Shown in pieces: positions 1 through 5,893 of a stretch of 10,047 nucleotides of DNA. This DNA is from an uncultured Selenomonadaceae bacterium (GTDB lineage: Bacteria > Bacillota > Negativicutes > Selenomonadales > Selenomonadaceae). The translations under genes were made by a program, and so were the position numbers. Position 1 is the first letter of the stretch; the number at the start of each line of letters is the position of its first letter. Under the pieces are notes generated by a model, which was not told the DNA's origin, made no database searches, and saw nothing but the letters and a program-made list of their open reading frames with translations. The DNA is taken from contig CAJOQC010000062.1 in assembly GCA_905236785.1 (NCBI GenBank), positions 1 through 10,047 of the forward strand, in the 5' to 3' direction.

Positions 1-828
1 ATTTTGGTAATGACCGCAACGCCCATTCCCCGAACCATGACCCTTACATTGTACGGTGATTTGGAAGTTTCCCTCATTCGCGAAATGCCCCCCGGCCGTT
101 TGCCGGTGCGAACATTTTTGCGCGGCACGGAGCGGCGGGGGCTTATATACGACTATGTGCAAAAGAAAGTCGGCGAAGGGCGGCAGGCTTATGTTGTTTG
201 CCCGCGAATAGAAAGCGCGGAGGACGACACAAGCAATTTGCCCTCGGTGGAGGACGTGTACGAAGAACTGCGAACCACTTTTTTGCGGGGCGTAAACATC
301 GGCCTGTTGCACGGCAAAATGAAACCTGCGGAAAAGGAAAAAGTAATGGAAGATTTCGCCGCAGGTTTAATTTCCGTTTTGGTGGCCACAACCGTCATTG
401 AAGTGGGCATAAACGTCCCCAATGCCACGCTTATGATAGTGGAACACGCCGAGCGTTTCGGCCTTAGCCAGTTGCACCAACTGCGCGGCCGCGTGGGGCG
501 CGGGCGGTATCGCTCCTTTTGCATTTTAATTTCCGACGCCAAAAATGCCGAAGCCAAAGAGCGATTAAAAATAATGGAAGAAACCGCCGACGGATTTTTG
601 TTGGCGGAAAAAGATTTGGAGCTGCGTGGGCCGGGGCAATTTTTCGGCAACGACCAACATGGCTTGGGCGATCTAAAAGCCGCCAATGTCCTAAGAGATA
701 CGGACATTCTCATAAAAGCCCGCAAAGCCGCCGCCGAAATTGCCGCCGACAGGCAAGAGCTTAAAAATGCCATTGTCAACCTTAAAAGTCTTTACGGCGG
801 CAAATTTTTTAACATACAGAATTATTGA
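1..828 (+). CDS. recG: ATP-dependent DNA helicase RecG, C-terminal part (5' end outside window)
   Basis: RecG is a superfamily 2 helicase that remodels stalled replication forks and Holliday junctions. The frame is open from base 1, so the N-terminal wedge domain and the Walker motifs lie outside the window; about 275 codons are present of a family length near 680. The window opens in helicase motif III (TATPIPRT). Later motifs follow in order: LLHGKM, ATTVIEVGINVPNAT (motif V) and QLHQLRGRVGRG (motif VI). The TRG translocation region follows, with DGFLLAEKDLELRGPG. Where many RecG proteins read GTRQ, this one reads GNDQ, keeping the Q. The C-terminus GGKFF is usual for RecG. The TGA stop at 826-828 touches the left end of a dispersed repeat. 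The gene converges on the minus-strand operon. Identification is secure; only the missing 5' end is unknown. Confidence 0.97.
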   Translation: MLVMTATPIPRTMTLTLYGDLEVSLIREMPPGRLPVRTFLRGTERRGLIYDYVQKKVGEGRQAYVVCPRIESAEDDTSNLPSVEDVYEELRTTFLRGVNIGLLHGKMKPAEKEKVMEDFAAGLISVLVATTVIEVGINVPNATLMIVEHAERFGLSQLHQLRGRVGRGRYRSFCILISDAKNAEAKERLKIMEETADGFLLAEKDLELRGPGQFFGNDQHGLGDLKAANVLRDTDILIKARKAAAEIAADRQELKNAIVNLKSLYGGKFFNIQNY

Positions 829-949
829 GGGCATCTCTAAAAACTCGACTAATGAATTTTTATTCACGGATAAGCGCAAAACCCCTCCGTCGTTTCGCGA
901 CACCTCCCCTCTTGGGGCGGTGGGCTGACGGAGGGGTTTTTAGGTTGCC
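829..949. repeat. MITE-like dispersed repeat with folded interior, complete copy
   Basis: This fills the whole space between the convergent stop codons of recG and the 104-aa gene. Its left end (828-848) is identical over 21 bases to 9964-9984. The left end GGGCATCTCTAAAAAC (829-844) matches, as an imperfect inverted repeat with one gap, the complement of the right end (about 936-951, AAGGCAACCTAAAAAC). The interior has a perfect 14-bp outer stem (878-891 with 927-940) enclosing two smaller hairpins, GTCG/CGAC at 889-901 and CCCC/GGGG at 906-917 with extra pairs outside. This gives a cloverleaf-like fold. Terminal inverted repeats, small size and no coding capacity fit a non-autonomous insertion element. 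Flanks TGA and TTA would be a degenerate T-N-A target, but are not an identical duplication. Mobility is inferred; the repeat itself is seen directly. Confidence 0.75.
878..941. terminator. Bidirectional intrinsic terminator within the repeat
   Basis: A perfect 14-bp stem (AAAACCCCTCCGTC at 878-891 with its complement at 927-940) ends in a T-run at 937-941 on the + strand, which suits termination of recG. On the minus strand the same stem ends in TTTT, which can serve the nine-gene operon. It is the only terminator candidate between the two convergent genes. The interior is larger than in a classical terminator (35 nt with two nested hairpins), so termination is inferred. Confidence 0.65.
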
Positions 950-1264
950 TTAAGCGTTATCAATTTTCGCCATTTCCCGGGCGAAGAAAATTGCGTTGGT
1001 GTCCTTGGGGTTTTCTTCCCAAAAGCCTATGAGCCTTTGCCCTGTGGCAAGTTTTTCCCGCAGGAATTTTATGGCGTTTTCGTCCGTCACCTTGCCCCCC
1101 ATGTTAAGGGCGGCGTCGGGGTTCTTGGATAAGACGGCGGTCAGTTCTTTGTTGGTTTCGTTGTTCTGCGCCGAGCGCACAAATTCTTCGCCTTGCTCCA
1201 CGGTTTCGGCAAAACCGCGCATCTTTAGCCATACGGCCATTTTCTTTTCCATGTTGTTGTCCAA
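950..1264 (-). CDS. Hypothetical protein, 104 aa, last gene of the operon
   Basis: I do not recognise this protein. It is 104 residues long, rich in charged residues, has no cysteine, and shows no signal peptide or membrane segment. It looks largely helical, for example around GEEFVRSAQNN and NAIKFLREKL, with a Gly-Gly turn (MGGKVTDE) in the middle. A small soluble cytoplasmic protein is likely. The chosen start is TTG at 1264, because an AAAGGAG ribosome-binding site (1272-1278) sits 7 nt upstream of it. The first ATG (1252) would leave about 19 nt. The gene follows dut by 21 nt and is probably co-transcribed. Its TAA stop (950-952) overlaps the right end of the repeat, so the reading frame could once have been longer. 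Coding is supported by the ribosome-binding site, spacing and position in the gene block. Confidence 0.75.
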   Translation of the reverse strand: MDNNMEKKMAVWLKMRGFAETVEQGEEFVRSAQNNETNKELTAVLSKNPDAALNMGGKVTDENAIKFLREKLATGQRLIGFWEENPKDTNAIFFAREMAKIDNA

Positions 1265-1271
1265 TTTTATT

Positions 1272-1278
1272 CTCCTTT
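1272..1278 (-). promoter_or_regulatory. Ribosome-binding site deciding a TTG start
   Basis: AAAGGAG on the minus strand lies 7 nt before TTG (1264-1262). This spacing favours TTG over the ATG at 1252 as the start of the 104-aa protein. Confidence 0.7.
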
Positions 1279-1285
1279 ACCTGTC

Positions 1286-1747
1286 CTATTTGTCGCCCGT
1301 AGACCCGAAGCCGCCTTTGCGCTGTTGCCCAAGACCCGCTCGGTCGCCGTCTGCCGTAAAATATTTTTGGAAAATCCCTTGGGCAAAGCGTTCGCCCTTT
1401 TTTAGCGTCGCGCTTTCCTCGCCGAAATTATACAGCATGACGAAAATTTGCCCTTCGTTTTTGGCGTTGCCGTAATAGTCCGCGTCAATTATGCCTGCGC
1501 CGTTCGGCAGGGACAATTTCTTTTTTAAGGGCAAACTTGAGCGGGCGAAAACAGCCAAAAATTCGTCGGCGGGCATATAAACCTTAAAGGGCGTAGGTAC
1601 AAGAAAAATTTCCCTCGGCAAAATTATCGTTTTTTCGGCGGCGATTAAATCATACCCCGCCCCCGCCGCCGTGCCGCGTTTGGGCAGGGGGAAATTTTCG
1701 TCGGCATACTTTGCCACAATTTCAAAGCCGCGAGTTTTGTCTTTCAT
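1286..1747 (-). CDS. dut: Deoxyuridine 5'-triphosphate nucleotidohydrolase (dUTPase)
   Basis: dUTPase hydrolyses dUTP to dUMP and pyrophosphate, keeping uracil out of DNA and supplying dUMP for dTMP synthesis. All five motifs of the trimeric family are visible in the 153-residue product: GAGYDL (29-34) as motif 1, ARSSLPL (68-74) as motif 2, NGAGIIDADYYG (82-93) as motif 3 with the catalytic Asp region, ERFAQG (119-124) as motif 4, and the glycine-rich arm RKGGFGSTG (143-151) as motif 5. Length is normal for the family. The start is ATG at 1747, with GGAG (1754-1757) 6 nt upstream. The frame stays open to 1876, but a start that far up would overlap miaA by about 150 bp. With the chosen start it overlaps the end of miaA by 26 bp, which suggests translational coupling. 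Confidence 0.96.
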   Translation of the reverse strand: MKDKTRGFEIVAKYADENFPLPKRGTAAGAGYDLIAAEKTIILPREIFLVPTPFKVYMPADEFLAVFARSSLPLKKKLSLPNGAGIIDADYYGNAKNEGQIFVMLYNFGEESATLKKGERFAQGIFQKYFTADGDRAGLGQQRKGGFGSTGDK

Positions 1748-2687
1748 ACTTTTCTCCGCAAAAGTTCCCCGCCGCCGCCAAAACTTCGTCGGCAAGTTCC
1801 GCCGTATTTTTGCCTTCGACGTTGAACCAATGTATGTAGGGCATTTTTTTGTACCATGTAATTTGCCGTTTGGCAAAGTGACGAGTGGATTTTTTTATTT
1901 CCTCCGCCAATTCATGGCGGCTTATTTCCCCGGCCAAAAACGCCGCCGTCTCGCGATAACCTATAGCCCGCATGGCGGAAGAATTTCGCCCGACGCCCGA
2001 CGCCAAAAGACCGTTTGTTTCTTCGATAAGCCCCGCCGCCAACATTTTATCGACGCGGCGGTTAATTTTTTCGTACAGCTTGCCCCGCTCCATAAAAAGC
2101 CCTGCCGCAAAGGTGTCGTAAAAAAGTTCGCCCCGCTCGTTAAAATCATTTTCGCGGGCAACGCTTCCGCCGCCGTAAATCGCCTCAAGAGCGCGCATCA
2201 TTCGGCGCACATCGCCGCCTGTAAGGCGCAAGGCGCTGTGTGCATCTTTTTCGCGCAAAAGTTTTTCGATGCCGTCCCGGCCTTTTGCGGCATATATTTT
2301 GTTTAGATAGGCGCGATAATTTTCGTCCTTGCCCGCCGCGCCGAAACGGTAATTTTCCAAAAGAGCCTTGACATAAAGCCCCGTGCCACCCGCCAAAATC
2401 GGAATTTTCCCCGCCGCGTTTAATTTTTCGATTATTTCTTGGGCGTTTTTTTGAAAATCCGCCACGGTGTATTCTTCGGCGGGTTCTTTTATGTCGATAA
2501 GATGATGGACTACGCCGCGCCGCTCTTTTTCCGTCGGCTTGGCCGTGCCAATGTCAAAGCCCTTATAGATTAGCATGGAATCCCCGGAAATAATCTCCGT
2601 GTTAAGGCGCAGGGCAAGTTCTGCGGCAAGGTCTGTTTTCCCCGTGGCCGTTGCGCCGACTATGGCGATTAGTTTAGGCTTGGGCAT
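1722..2687 (-). CDS. miaA: tRNA dimethylallyltransferase MiaA
   Basis: MiaA transfers a dimethylallyl group to N6 of A37 in tRNAs reading codons that begin with U; MiaB usually completes the ms2i6A modification. The 321-residue product has the P-loop GATATGKT (11-18), then GDSMLIYKGFDIGTAKPT, the HHLID motif, the GGTGLYVKALL segment, DVRRMMRALE, and near the C-terminus FAKRQITWYKK, all in the usual order. Length is typical (about 300-320). The ATG at 2687 lies 13 nt inside the end of the upstream UPF0173 gene (14-bp overlap). No clear Shine-Dalgarno sequence precedes it, so its translation probably depends on coupling. Its 3' end overlaps dut by 26 bp. The usual bacterial neighbours mutL and hfq are not present in the window. 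Identification is firm. Confidence 0.97.
   Translation of the reverse strand: MPKPKLIAIVGATATGKTDLAAELALRLNTEIISGDSMLIYKGFDIGTAKPTEKERRGVVHHLIDIKEPAEEYTVADFQKNAQEIIEKLNAAGKIPILAGGTGLYVKALLENYRFGAAGKDENYRAYLNKIYAAKGRDGIEKLLREKDAHSALRLTGGDVRRMMRALEAIYGGGSVARENDFNERGELFYDTFAAGLFMERGKLYEKINRRVDKMLAAGLIEETNGLLASGVGRNSSAMRAIGYRETAAFLAGEISRHELAEEIKKSTRHFAKRQITWYKKMPYIHWFNVEGKNTAELADEVLAAAGNFCGEKYERQNSRL
1754..1757 (-). promoter_or_regulatory. Ribosome-binding site of dut, inside the miaA 3' end
   Basis: GGAG on the minus strand lies 6 nt before ATG 1747, within the coding sequence of miaA. It selects this start over longer in-frame extensions. Confidence 0.6.
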
Positions 2688-3360
2688 CGTTTAGGGTCAG
2701 TTCCATGGTTTCGCCGGGTTTAACGATATGCACCCGGGCGCGGCTTGTGCTTTCGGTGAGTTTTTTGTATTGCTCCACATCTTGCTCGATTATCGGCCAT
2801 GTATCGTAATGCACGGGGATAACATGGCGGGCGTTTAAGAGTTGCGCCGCCAAGGCCGCATCCTCTAACCCCATGGTGTAATTGTCCCCAATCGGCAAAA
2901 TGGCATAATCAAGGTTGTCTTTTTGCCCGATTAGTTTCATGTCGGAAAAAAGGGCGGTGTCCCCGGCGTAATAAATAACAAGACCGCCGATATAAACCAC
3001 AAAGCCGCAGGCTATGCCGCCCGTCACGCCGCTTGAATGTTGGGCAAAGACCATGCGCACCTTCCCGAAAGGCAAATTTACCGAGCCGCCTATGTTCATG
3101 GGAATTTGCTTGACATTTTCGCCGCACACGTCAAGAATTTCCGGAATGGCAATCACTGCCGCGTTGTTGTTCATAACGATATGATCTGCGTCGCCGATAT
3201 GGTCGCCATGGGCGTGGGACACCAAAACATAATCGCAAACCACGTCCCCGGATTTAATCGTCGCTTTGGGGTTGCCCGTCAAAAAGGGGTCGAACAAAAG
3301 TTTATACTTGCCGTCGTCCAACAAAAACGCCGCGTGTCCGTAATAGGAAAAATTTACCAT
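2674..3360 (-). CDS. UPF0173 metal-dependent hydrolase (YtkL-like, metallo-beta-lactamase fold)
   Basis: This is a metallo-beta-lactamase-fold protein of 228 residues matching the UPF0173/YtkL family in length and motifs. It begins with YYGHAAFLL, then DPFLTGNP (24-31), the metal-binding HAHGDH (49-54), a metal-ligand His in QHSSG (H108), AGDTALFSD with D134, the family-typical ILPIGDNYTMGLEDA, and VIPVHYDTWP with H184. The set implies a two-metal hydrolase active site. The natural substrate of the family is not known to me. No signal peptide is seen, so it should be cytoplasmic. The start is ATG 3360, with AAAAGGAG 9 nt upstream; the in-frame start at 3393 lacks this support and adds residues outside the fold. 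It follows hemW by 54 nt, a gap that contains a hairpin, and overlaps miaA by 14 bp. Confidence 0.92.
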   Translation of the reverse strand: MVNFSYYGHAAFLLDDGKYKLLFDPFLTGNPKATIKSGDVVCDYVLVSHAHGDHIGDADHIVMNNNAAVIAIPEILDVCGENVKQIPMNIGGSVNLPFGKVRMVFAQHSSGVTGGIACGFVVYIGGLVIYYAGDTALFSDMKLIGQKDNLDYAILPIGDNYTMGLEDAALAAQLLNARHVIPVHYDTWPIIEQDVEQYKKLTESTSRARVHIVKPGETMELTLNDAQA

Positions 3361-3369
3361 GTTTATCTT

Positions 3370-3377
3370 CTCCTTTT
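3370..3377 (-). promoter_or_regulatory. Ribosome-binding site of the UPF0173 gene
   Basis: AAAAGGAG on the minus strand lies 9 nt before ATG 3360. It supports that start rather than the longer frame from 3393. Confidence 0.7.
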
Positions 3378-3381
3378 CGTA

Positions 3382-3411
3382 TGCTTTCGGCAAAAAAATC
3401 CGCCGAAAGCA
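3382..3411 (-). other. Intergenic hairpin between hemW and the UPF0173 gene
   Basis: TGCTTTCGGC (3382-3391) and its exact complement (3402-3411) form a 10-bp stem with a 10-nt loop, starting 3 nt after the hemW stop. In the minus-strand mRNA the T-run is in the loop and not after the stem, so it is not a classical terminator. It could stabilise or help process the polycistronic mRNA. Structure is seen; role is inferred. Confidence 0.55.
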
Positions 3412-3414
3412 GTA

Positions 3415-4554
3415 TCACACAAATTCCGCAAAAATCATATTGCCGTACTTCATGCCAAGTTCGGTCAAAACAACCTGCCTTTTTGTTTCAATCATCGCCC
3501 CAAGTTCGATAAATTTTGCCGTTGTTTCGCCGTAAACTTCGTCAAAATCCCGACTAAATTCGGCGGCAAATTTTTCCTTGTCAACCCCTGCCGCCGTTCT
3601 TAGCGCCAAGAAGCAAAACTCCGCCATGGCATCTTTTTCGCTCCGTTTGCTCTCCCTTGCGCCGAAAAATTTCCCATGGGCAATATCGAGCATATAGCCT
3701 TCAAGACTTGCGTTGTTCATAAACCGTTCGCCGCCCCAAAAACTATGCGCTCCGCACCCTGCGCCCATGTAGGGGCGCCATTGCCAATAGCCCAAATTGT
3801 GACGGCTTTGGTAATTTTTTTTGGCAAAGTTTGATATTTCGTATCGATTGTAGCCTTCGGCGGGGAGTTTTTCTGTCATGAGAGCGTACATGGCGTCGGT
3901 TTCCTCCTCCGTGGGCAGGGGCAAATTATTTTTTTTCCGCTCGGCGAAAAACTTTGTCCCCTCTTCAACGGTGAGGCCGTAAACGGAAATATGTTCCGGC
4001 GACAGAGCGATAATTTCGCTTAAATCGGCGGCAAACTCATCCGTCGTTTGGGTGGGCAGGGCGTAGATAATATCCGTGCCGATATTCTTAAACCCCGCCG
4101 CCCGCGCCGCCCTTATGCAGTCTTTGGCGGTCTTTGCGTCATGTATTCTGCCGATTGTTTTTAACAAACGGTCGTTTAGGCTTTGCACCCCCACGCTCAG
4201 GCGGTTGACCCCGCAGTTTTTAAGCATGGCAAGATAATCAAAATCCACCGTGCCGGGGTTTACTTCGCAGGTAAATTCAAAATCGGGGTTGGTTGGGATT
4301 TTGCCGTCGAAAAAATATTTTGCCGCGCCGTCTATTATCCTCTTTAGCAAATCTTTGGGCAACGCCGTGGGCGTGCCGCCGCCTATGTAAACCGTGGCGG
4401 GGGGGGTGACCGCCTTGCGCTTTTGGGCAAATTCCGCCGTAATTGCCTCGGCGTAATCCTCCATTAAATTGTCCTTGCCCGCCCATGAGGGAAAGTCGCA
4501 ATAAAAGCATTTTTGCCGACAAAAGGGAACGTGAATGTAAAGCCCCCACTTCAT
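3415..4554 (-). CDS. hemW: Radical SAM heme chaperone HemW (HemN-like)
   Basis: HemW is a radical-SAM-family protein that binds heme and is thought to deliver it to heme proteins. The 379-residue product starts with LYIHVPFC and has the cluster-binding cysteines C12, C16 and C19 (CRQKCFYCDF). The SAM-binding GGGTPT is at 58-63. Later come the EVNPGTVD, NRLSVGVQSLND and ALPTQT segments, and a HemN_C-type end (LTELGMKYGNMIF). Position 21 is Phe where true oxygen-independent coproporphyrinogen oxidase HemN has a fourth Cys, so HemW is preferred over HemN. Length is normal. ATG 4554 overlaps the TGA of the upstream nuclease gene in an ATGA arrangement, so translation is probably coupled; only a weak GGGAAG lies 5 nt upstream. 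In many Firmicutes this gene neighbours lepA and hrcA, which are not seen here. Confidence 0.95.
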   Translation of the reverse strand: MKWGLYIHVPFCRQKCFYCDFPSWAGKDNLMEDYAEAITAEFAQKRKAVTPPATVYIGGGTPTALPKDLLKRIIDGAAKYFFDGKIPTNPDFEFTCEVNPGTVDFDYLAMLKNCGVNRLSVGVQSLNDRLLKTIGRIHDAKTAKDCIRAARAAGFKNIGTDIIYALPTQTTDEFAADLSEIIALSPEHISVYGLTVEEGTKFFAERKKNNLPLPTEEETDAMYALMTEKLPAEGYNRYEISNFAKKNYQSRHNLGYWQWRPYMGAGCGAHSFWGGERFMNNASLEGYMLDIAHGKFFGARESKRSEKDAMAEFCFLALRTAAGVDKEKFAAEFSRDFDEVYGETTAKFIELGAMIETKRQVVLTELGMKYGNMIFAEFV

Positions 4555-5084
4555 AGGTCTTCCCGCCGCAATCTGTTAAGTTCGCTCAATGTTTCTTCGT
4601 CAAGGCGCGTGCTTACGTCGTGGCGGGCAAGGGGAATTGTCACGTTGCCCAAATATTCGCGGCGCAGGTGTTTTTTGGCGCGGCGTATTGCGTTCATAAA
4701 TTCGCGGGAAGGCACGCGCACGCCCCCCGCGCCCAAAATCACGCTTTCTATCGCGCTGTCGCTTGACACCACCCGCACAACCTTTTTTTTGCGGGCAAGT
4801 TCATAGGCGAGCCGCTCAATGTAACTGTCCGCCGTTTCCTCTGCTTTGGTGTACACAACTCGGCAATGCTCGCCTATTTCCTGCTGTTGCTCTTCTTCGG
4901 CGGTGTTGGGCGCGTCGAAAACTATTGTCACGTCGATTTTTTCATACGCGCCGTACTCTGATACAATATGCACCAGCCTGTCCCGCGCCGCCGCAAAATC
5001 GGCGAGCATACCCGAAAGCTCCTTTGACGCATAAATGAGATTATAGCCGTCGATGATAAAATATTCCCGTTCCTTTTCCGCCAT
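4551..5084 (-). CDS. YacP/Rae1-type NYN-domain endoribonuclease
   Basis: The 177-residue product is a single NYN (PIN-like) nuclease domain of the YacP family. In Bacillus subtilis the member Rae1 cleaves mRNA in the ribosomal A site. Visible acidic active-site candidates are D12 in FIIDGYNLI, D57 in IVFDAPN, D86 in ETADSYIE and D109 in VSSDSAIE. The stretch GAGGVRVPSREF towards the C-terminus is family-like, followed by a basic helical tail (IRRAKKHLRREYLG). ATG 5084 follows a full AAAAGGAGG ribosome-binding site (5090-5098) at 5 nt, the strongest in this window. It lies 15 nt after another NYN gene and overlaps hemW by 4 bp. In Bacillus yacP sits beside rlmB, cysS and mrnC, so the context differs here. 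Family call is confident; the ribosome-dependent activity is inferred from the family. Confidence 0.88.
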   Translation of the reverse strand: MAEKEREYFIIDGYNLIYASKELSGMLADFAAARDRLVHIVSEYGAYEKIDVTIVFDAPNTAEEEQQQEIGEHCRVVYTKAEETADSYIERLAYELARKKKVVRVVSSDSAIESVILGAGGVRVPSREFMNAIRRAKKHLRREYLGNVTIPLARHDVSTRLDEETLSELNRLRREDL

Positions 5085-5099
5085 GCCCGCCTCCTTTTG

Positions 5100-5855
5100 C
5101 TATATGCAACGATAGGCCACAATAGTCACCGTGCCTTTGCCGCGGTAACGTTTCATCTTGTAGCGGTCCGGGTAGTCGGCGATAAATTGCGGCAGTTTCA
5201 AATAGCCAAAGGTCCTTGAATCAAAATCCGGCTTGGCGCGTTTTATGAAAGACCCGGCCGAGGCCAAATTCACATAGCCGTCGTCGTCTTGGTAGCGGTC
5301 GTAGGCGATTTTTAAGAGGTTGTGAATTTCCTCCAACTCGTCCTCCCTGTCCTCTTTGTCGTCCTTTTCCTGCTTGGTTTCGTCCGCGTTTTGCCATTCG
5401 GCGGGGCGCATCGAATAGGGCGAACGCCGCCGACGGTGGTATTCTTCCAAGTTTTCGAGAAAAATAAACTCATCGCAACTGTTCCTGAAGGCTTCCGGGG
5501 TTTTCTTTTCCCCAACGCCCATCACATACACGCCGGACTCATGAAGATTTATGGCCAAAGGCGTATAGTCGCTGTCGCTGGCCACGATTACAAAAGCATC
5601 GTAAAGGCGGCGGTGCAACAAATTCATGGTGTCGATAACCAAGGCCATGTCCGTGGCGTTTTTTCCCGTGGCGTAGTCAAACTGTTGCTCTGCTTTTATG
5701 GCAAGGCGGTTTAGTTCCGACTCCCAATGTTTTAGCGTGTCTTTCTTCCAGTTCCCGTAGGCGCGCTTCACCACTATTCGCCCGTGGGTGGATATTTCGC
5801 GAATAACCGAATCGAGCTTAGAAAGCTGCGTGTTGTCCGCGTCGATAAGAACCAC
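5100..5855 (-). CDS. NYN-domain protein with C-terminal OST-HTH/LOTUS-type domain (LabA-like)
   Basis: The product joins an N-terminal NYN/LabA-type (DUF88) PIN-like nuclease domain (about residues 1-135) to a C-terminal LOTUS/OST-HTH-type domain (about 170-251). A very acidic, charged linker rich in D, E and K lies between them (about 155-175). In the NYN part, VLIDADN, GKNATDMALVID (D69) and VASDSDYTPLA (D94, D96) give the acidic cluster expected for metal-dependent RNA cleavage. The C-terminal part reads DGYVNLASAGSFIKRAKPDF and then FGYLKLPQFI, as in LabA_like_C domains, which are thought to bind RNA. Function is therefore a predicted RNase; the target is unknown. The start is uncertain. 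GTG 5855 is the first standard start but has no ribosome-binding site, while a GAGGTG site points to an ATC codon at 5879 or 5876, adding seven or eight residues. It lies between pcrA and the YacP-type gene. Confidence 0.87.
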   Translation of the reverse strand: MVLIDADNTQLSKLDSVIREISTHGRIVVKRAYGNWKKDTLKHWESELNRLAIKAEQQFDYATGKNATDMALVIDTMNLLHRRLYDAFVIVASDSDYTPLAINLHESGVYVMGVGEKKTPEAFRNSCDEFIFLENLEEYHRRRRSPYSMRPAEWQNADETKQEKDDKEDREDELEEIHNLLKIAYDRYQDDDGYVNLASAGSFIKRAKPDFDSRTFGYLKLPQFIADYPDRYKMKRYRGKGTVTIVAYRCI

Positions 5856-5883
5856 TATGTTGTTAAGATTTTCGATGATGTTT

Positions 5884-5889
5884 CACCTC
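5884..5889 (-). promoter_or_regulatory. Ribosome-binding site without a matching standard start codon
   Basis: GAGGTG on the minus strand follows the pcrA stop by 4 nt. The GAGG core lies 6 nt before ATC 5879 and 9 nt before ATC 5876, both in frame with the NYN/LOTUS gene. GTG 5855 is about 30 nt away. The in-frame TGA at 5883-5885 excludes any longer frame. Confidence 0.5.
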
Positions 5890-5893
5890 AAAA

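Noticed and set aside
829..949. Riboswitch, tRNA or structured ncRNA in the convergent intergenic region
   Set aside because: No gene lies downstream in either direction for a leader to control, and no tRNA arms are present. Repetition at 9964 and the inverted ends fit a repeat element better.
1748..1876. Longer dut reading frame starting at 1876
   Set aside because: It would overlap miaA by about 150 bp and add residues not found in dUTPases; ATG 1747 has a proper ribosome-binding site.
1671..2306. Plus-strand open frame (211 codons) opposite miaA and dut
   Set aside because: It is antisense to two firmly identified genes and has no family resemblance or convincing start signal.
3415..4554. 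Annotation as HemN coproporphyrinogen dehydrogenase
   Set aside because: The cluster motif is CRQKCFYCDF, without the fourth cysteine of HemN, and the N-terminus is short as in HemW.
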